In this document: in pieces, positions 13,934-15,771 of the stretch
Layout: each line of letters begins with the position of its first letter
Position numbering within the stretch: the first letter of the stretch is position 1
Assembly (NCBI GenBank): GCA_026707185.1
Contig: JAPOXI010000092.1
Coordinates: 1 to 15,771 of the forward strand
DNA length: 15,771 nucleotides
Direction: 5' to 3'
Origin: Chloroflexota bacterium
Lineage (GTDB): Bacteria; Chloroflexota; UBA11872
Translations under genes and position numbers: made by a program
The notes under the pieces: generated by a model
The model's database searches: none
Seen by the model: only the letters and a program-made list of their open reading frames with translations
Told to the model about the DNA's origin: nothing

Positions 13934-14599
13934 GTGGACGCGCCGAGTGGCGGCGGCGAAACCGGCAGTCGCCTGGGCAGGCTTGGCGAGCGCTTCCTCA
14001 ATGAACGTGGGCGGTTGCTGGGCGCCTGCGGGTTCCAGGACGATCCCGGGCGGCCGGCCTGGCGACCCGATGGCGGGCTGACGATCTGGCACTACGCCCG
14101 CGAGGAACGCCTGGAATTCATACTCGGAACGGCCGGCGGGCTGAAGGCCAGCCGACCGGCATTCTTTAGCACCGAGCTCACGCCCGACTTCGACGACCAG
14201 TTCATGGTTGAAGGATTCCTCGACCCAAAGCCCGCCTGGCTGGACGACTCGCCCTACTTCGGCGGCGATGGCGGGCGCCGCTGGCGCGGCTATATCGGCG
14301 ACCTCCTGCTGCGTGTGGACCTGCCGCCGGGTTTCGCGGGCGTTTGGGTGGCCGACTACGGCCATCCCCTGGAAGCAAAGGCCGTCCAGCAGGGCAATCC
14401 GTCGCCGCTGGGTCTCGGCTACGACTGCCGCACGGGGCACGAGGCGAACCGCGCCTACGCCCACAGCCTCGTGCCGGTTGAAACCTACACGGGCGGTCAC
14501 CTGGCCCCGATCGTCACCGTCATGCGGCCCGGCCCCGGCATCGCCATTCCACGGTCCTGCGTGTCCGTGGCCGAGATCCAACCGCGCGCACAGCCCTGA
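13934..14599 (+). CDS. Hypothetical protein, 221 aa, translationally linked to the dehydrogenase
   Basis: I do not recognise this protein. It starts with GTG at 13934, two bases after the dehydrogenase stop, and a GGAG (13924-13927) inside the last dehydrogenase codons lies six bases upstream, which supports both start and operon. It has no signal peptide or membrane helix. It is rich in Gly, Pro, Trp and Tyr, with short strand-like segments such as GLTIWHYARE (48-57), RLEFILGTAGG (59-69), RGYIGDLLLRVDLP (118-131) and AGVWVADYGHP (135-145), suggesting a compact beta-rich fold. Possible catalytic or ligand residues include the D/E-rich STELTPDFDD (79-88) and DCRTGHEANR (164-173). Codon third positions match the neighbours, so it is a real gene, not a shadow. 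It could be an accessory or an enzyme acting next to the dehydrogenase; no function is claimed. Confidence 0.75.
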   Translation: MDAPSGGGETGSRLGRLGERFLNERGRLLGACGFQDDPGRPAWRPDGGLTIWHYAREERLEFILGTAGGLKASRPAFFSTELTPDFDDQFMVEGFLDPKPAWLDDSPYFGGDGGRRWRGYIGDLLLRVDLPPGFAGVWVADYGHPLEAKAVQQGNPSPLGLGYDCRTGHEANRAYAHSLVPVETYTGGHLAPIVTVMRPGPGIAIPRSCVSVAEIQPRAQP

Positions 14600-14679
14600 G
14601 CGCCCGCGCCACGTGACAGGTCGGCGCGCAACCAACAGCGGTCGTCGGAACGCGGGCAGGCCGAGGATCGCCGCCGGAA

Positions 14680-15534
14680 CTATCCTGCGGGTGCCACCGC
14701 GCCCGTGGGGTCCACGACCCACGTCCAGTCGCCAATCTCGGAGCCGGCCGGTCCGACGCGGGCGCCCCGCCAGCGCACCGTAATCGCTGGACCGTCAGGC
14801 GCGAGCGGCGGGAACTGAAATCCGCCGTGCTCGGTTGTACCTGGCGCAACCCGCCCGAGCGGGGCCGGGATACCCTCCCCAATCGGAATGATGGCCGGGA
14901 TCTCGGTTCCGTCGATCTCGATCACCAGCCCGGTGGCAAAGGCCAACAGGGTCTCCTCCAGTCGGTTCTCCAGCGTGAAGTAGATGCGCGTCTCCTCGGC
15001 CGCGAATTCAATCCGCTCCAGGACCACCCGCACGCCTCGCCGCTCGAGCGCCTGCCCCACCTGCGCAACCCGCATCGCGGGTCGGACGCCGATCCGGTCG
15101 GTCACCGTCAGGTAGGTGACCTCGACTTCAGGCTGAGCGGCGTCGCCGCACGCGTCTTCGGGTTCAGCGACCCCGGTAACGATGCCCTCGACCCATACGA
15201 AGTCGTCCCGCTCAACGCCGTCCGTGGCGCCAGGGACTCGAAACACGGTCGAGAGCTGGTCGTTGTCGAAGTCGACCCAGGCGCAGAGCACCAGATCGTC
15301 GGCCGCGTTGGCCACGCGATACACCCGCGCCCGCAATACAACCGGCTGGCCAATCGCGGCTGCCGGATCTGCGTGGGCCACCAGCCACTCCGTATTCGTC
15401 AGCGCGAACGGCGCTGCGGCGCTGGGCGTGGCCGTCGGCTCCGGGTCCACGGTGGCCTCACAGGCGGCCGCCAGCACCAGTGCGACGGAAGCAACCAGCA
15501 TCAGCCCGAGTCGCCAGGAGTCTCGCGTCGTCAT
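14680..15534 (-). CDS. Predicted lipoprotein with OB-fold-like and Ig-like (DUF4352-type) regions
   Basis: 284 residues starting at the ATG at 15534, chosen over a GTG at 15570 because AGGG lies just upstream and it gives a well-formed signal peptide. The basic start (MTTRDSWR), hydrophobic run (9-24) and LAAAC place the lipidated cysteine at 25, followed by a Pro/Thr linker (EATVDPEPTATPSAAAP). The -3 position is Ala rather than the usual Leu, so the lipobox is slightly off consensus. Residues about 60-145 (GQPVVLRARVYRV, then FVWVEGIVTGV and VEVTYLTV) read like the strands of an OB-fold (tRNA_anti-like). Cysteines at 84 and 129 could pair. Residues about 165-255 (VLERIEFAAEETRIYFTLEN, then APGTTEHGGFQFPPL) resemble the Ig-like DUF4352 type found on surface lipoproteins. 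Function unknown; probably anchored outside the membrane. Monocistronic and convergent with the preceding gene. Confidence 0.82.
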   Translation of the reverse strand: MTTRDSWRLGLMLVASVALVLAAACEATVDPEPTATPSAAAPFALTNTEWLVAHADPAAAIGQPVVLRARVYRVANAADDLVLCAWVDFDNDQLSTVFRVPGATDGVERDDFVWVEGIVTGVAEPEDACGDAAQPEVEVTYLTVTDRIGVRPAMRVAQVGQALERRGVRVVLERIEFAAEETRIYFTLENRLEETLLAFATGLVIEIDGTEIPAIIPIGEGIPAPLGRVAPGTTEHGGFQFPPLAPDGPAITVRWRGARVGPAGSEIGDWTWVVDPTGAVAPAG

Positions 15535-15614
15535 TAGGCGCCCTACCAGGGGTGAAATCCGCGCGCGCACACGTCATACTCTGCCCCACAGCGCCGAGGG
15601 AAAGGCACGCGCCC
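15535..15614. promoter_or_regulatory. Divergent intergenic region, lipoprotein versus Gfo/Idh/MocA gene
   Basis: An 80-bp gap between divergent starts, so promoters for both genes should lie here. The plus-strand gene has purine-rich GAGGGAAAGG (15596-15605) as its likely ribosome-binding region. I see no firm promoter hexamers or palindromic operator. Confidence 0.3.
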
Positions 15615-15771
15615 ATGACGCGAGCCGCTGTGATCGGGCTTGGCCGAATAGCCAGCACCTGGGACGAAGAGCGCCGCAAGTACGACGGCTGGCACCTCCC
15701 GCATGCCCACATCGGCTGCATGGCGGCCGTCCCGGAGATCGAAATTGTCGGCCTTTCGGATACCTGGGCGG
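15615..15771 (+). CDS. Gfo/Idh/MocA-family oxidoreductase, N-terminal fragment (3' end beyond window)
   Basis: Only the first 52 residues are in the window, continuing off the right edge. Translation from the ATG at 15615 gives MTRAAVIGLGRIASTW at the start, then HLPHAHIGCMAAVPE and IEIVGLSDTWA. This is the standard opening of the Gfo/Idh/MocA family: a first beta strand, the G-x-G-x-(I/M) dinucleotide loop (VIGLGRI, residues 6-12), a helix with H-A-x-x-x-x-x-A, and a second strand ending in the cofactor-contacting Asp (D49 in GLSD). Such enzymes oxidise or reduce sugars, inositols and related compounds with NAD(P). An 11-residue charged insert (WDEERRKYDGW) sits between the glycine loop and the helix. 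AAAGG (15601-15605) serves as Shine-Dalgarno nine bases upstream. The substrate cannot be judged from this fragment. Confidence 0.85.
   Translation, partial: MTRAAVIGLGRIASTWDEERRKYDGWHLPHAHIGCMAAVPEIEIVGLSDTWA

Noticed and set aside
14600..14679. 80-bp gap between convergent genes as a terminator or small RNA site
   Set aside because: GC-rich with no strong stem-loop plus T-run and no conserved RNA pattern that I can see.
13928..14722. 264-codon minus-strand open frame opposite the 221-residue protein
   Set aside because: The plus-strand frame has a good Shine-Dalgarno, operon spacing and the neighbours' codon bias. The antisense translation is Arg/Gly/Ala-rich, and its end overlaps the lipoprotein gene. 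Some doubt remains because neither strand's product is recognised.

Overview
The window is GC-rich throughout, densely coded on both strands, and reads as ordinary chromosome. I see no rRNA, tRNA, CRISPR array, insertion sequence or phage gene. The gene complement fits a member of the Chloroflexota or a similar high-GC, lipoprotein-rich bacterium: a SufS-SufU pair, a MacB-type exporter with a very long lipoprotein adaptor, frequent GTG/TTG starts, ATGA/GTGA gene overlaps, and a Gfo/Idh/MocA oxidoreductase. That placement is inference from gene content and style; no marker gene here proves it.

Layout. (1) 2-987, plus strand: the 3' end of a SufS cysteine desulfurase overlapping a complete SufU sulfur-transfer protein, the tail of an iron-sulfur cluster assembly operon. 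(2) 1067-2305, plus: an MFS transporter. (3) 2318-9616, minus: a four-gene exporter operon. In transcription order it encodes a long coiled-coil lipoprotein adaptor, a 946-residue FtsX/MacB-type permease, an ATPase carrying a C-terminal AbrB/MazE-like hairpin domain, and a second, simpler ATPase. (4) 9832-11274, plus: an unrecognised 480-residue protein with ATP-grasp-like motifs. (5) 11271-12814, minus: a glycerophosphodiester phosphodiesterase overlapping a stand-alone precorrin-2 dehydrogenase/ferrochelatase-type (siroheme) enzyme. (6) 12885-14599, plus: a zinc-dependent MDR dehydrogenase followed after 2 bp by an unrecognised 221-residue protein. (7) 14680-15534, minus: a lipoprotein with probable OB-fold-like and Ig-like parts. 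(8) 15615 to the window end, plus: the N-terminus of a Gfo/Idh/MocA oxidoreductase.

The most distinctive unit is the exporter. Two different ATPases, both with intact catalytic motifs, accompany one permease that holds two FtsX modules in a single chain. Only one ATPase carries the AbrB-like domain. The adaptor has roughly 530 residues of predicted helix between the two halves of its lipoyl domain. This points to an asymmetric exporter built as a pseudo-heterodimer, with a DNA-binding-type fold reused (or still used) on its cytoplasmic face. The other main unknowns are the ATP-grasp-like protein and the 221-residue partner of the dehydrogenase.

I find no convincing intrinsic terminators; T-runs after GC hairpins are absent. 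Gene pairs are separated mainly by very short convergent gaps or 70-215 bp divergent gaps.
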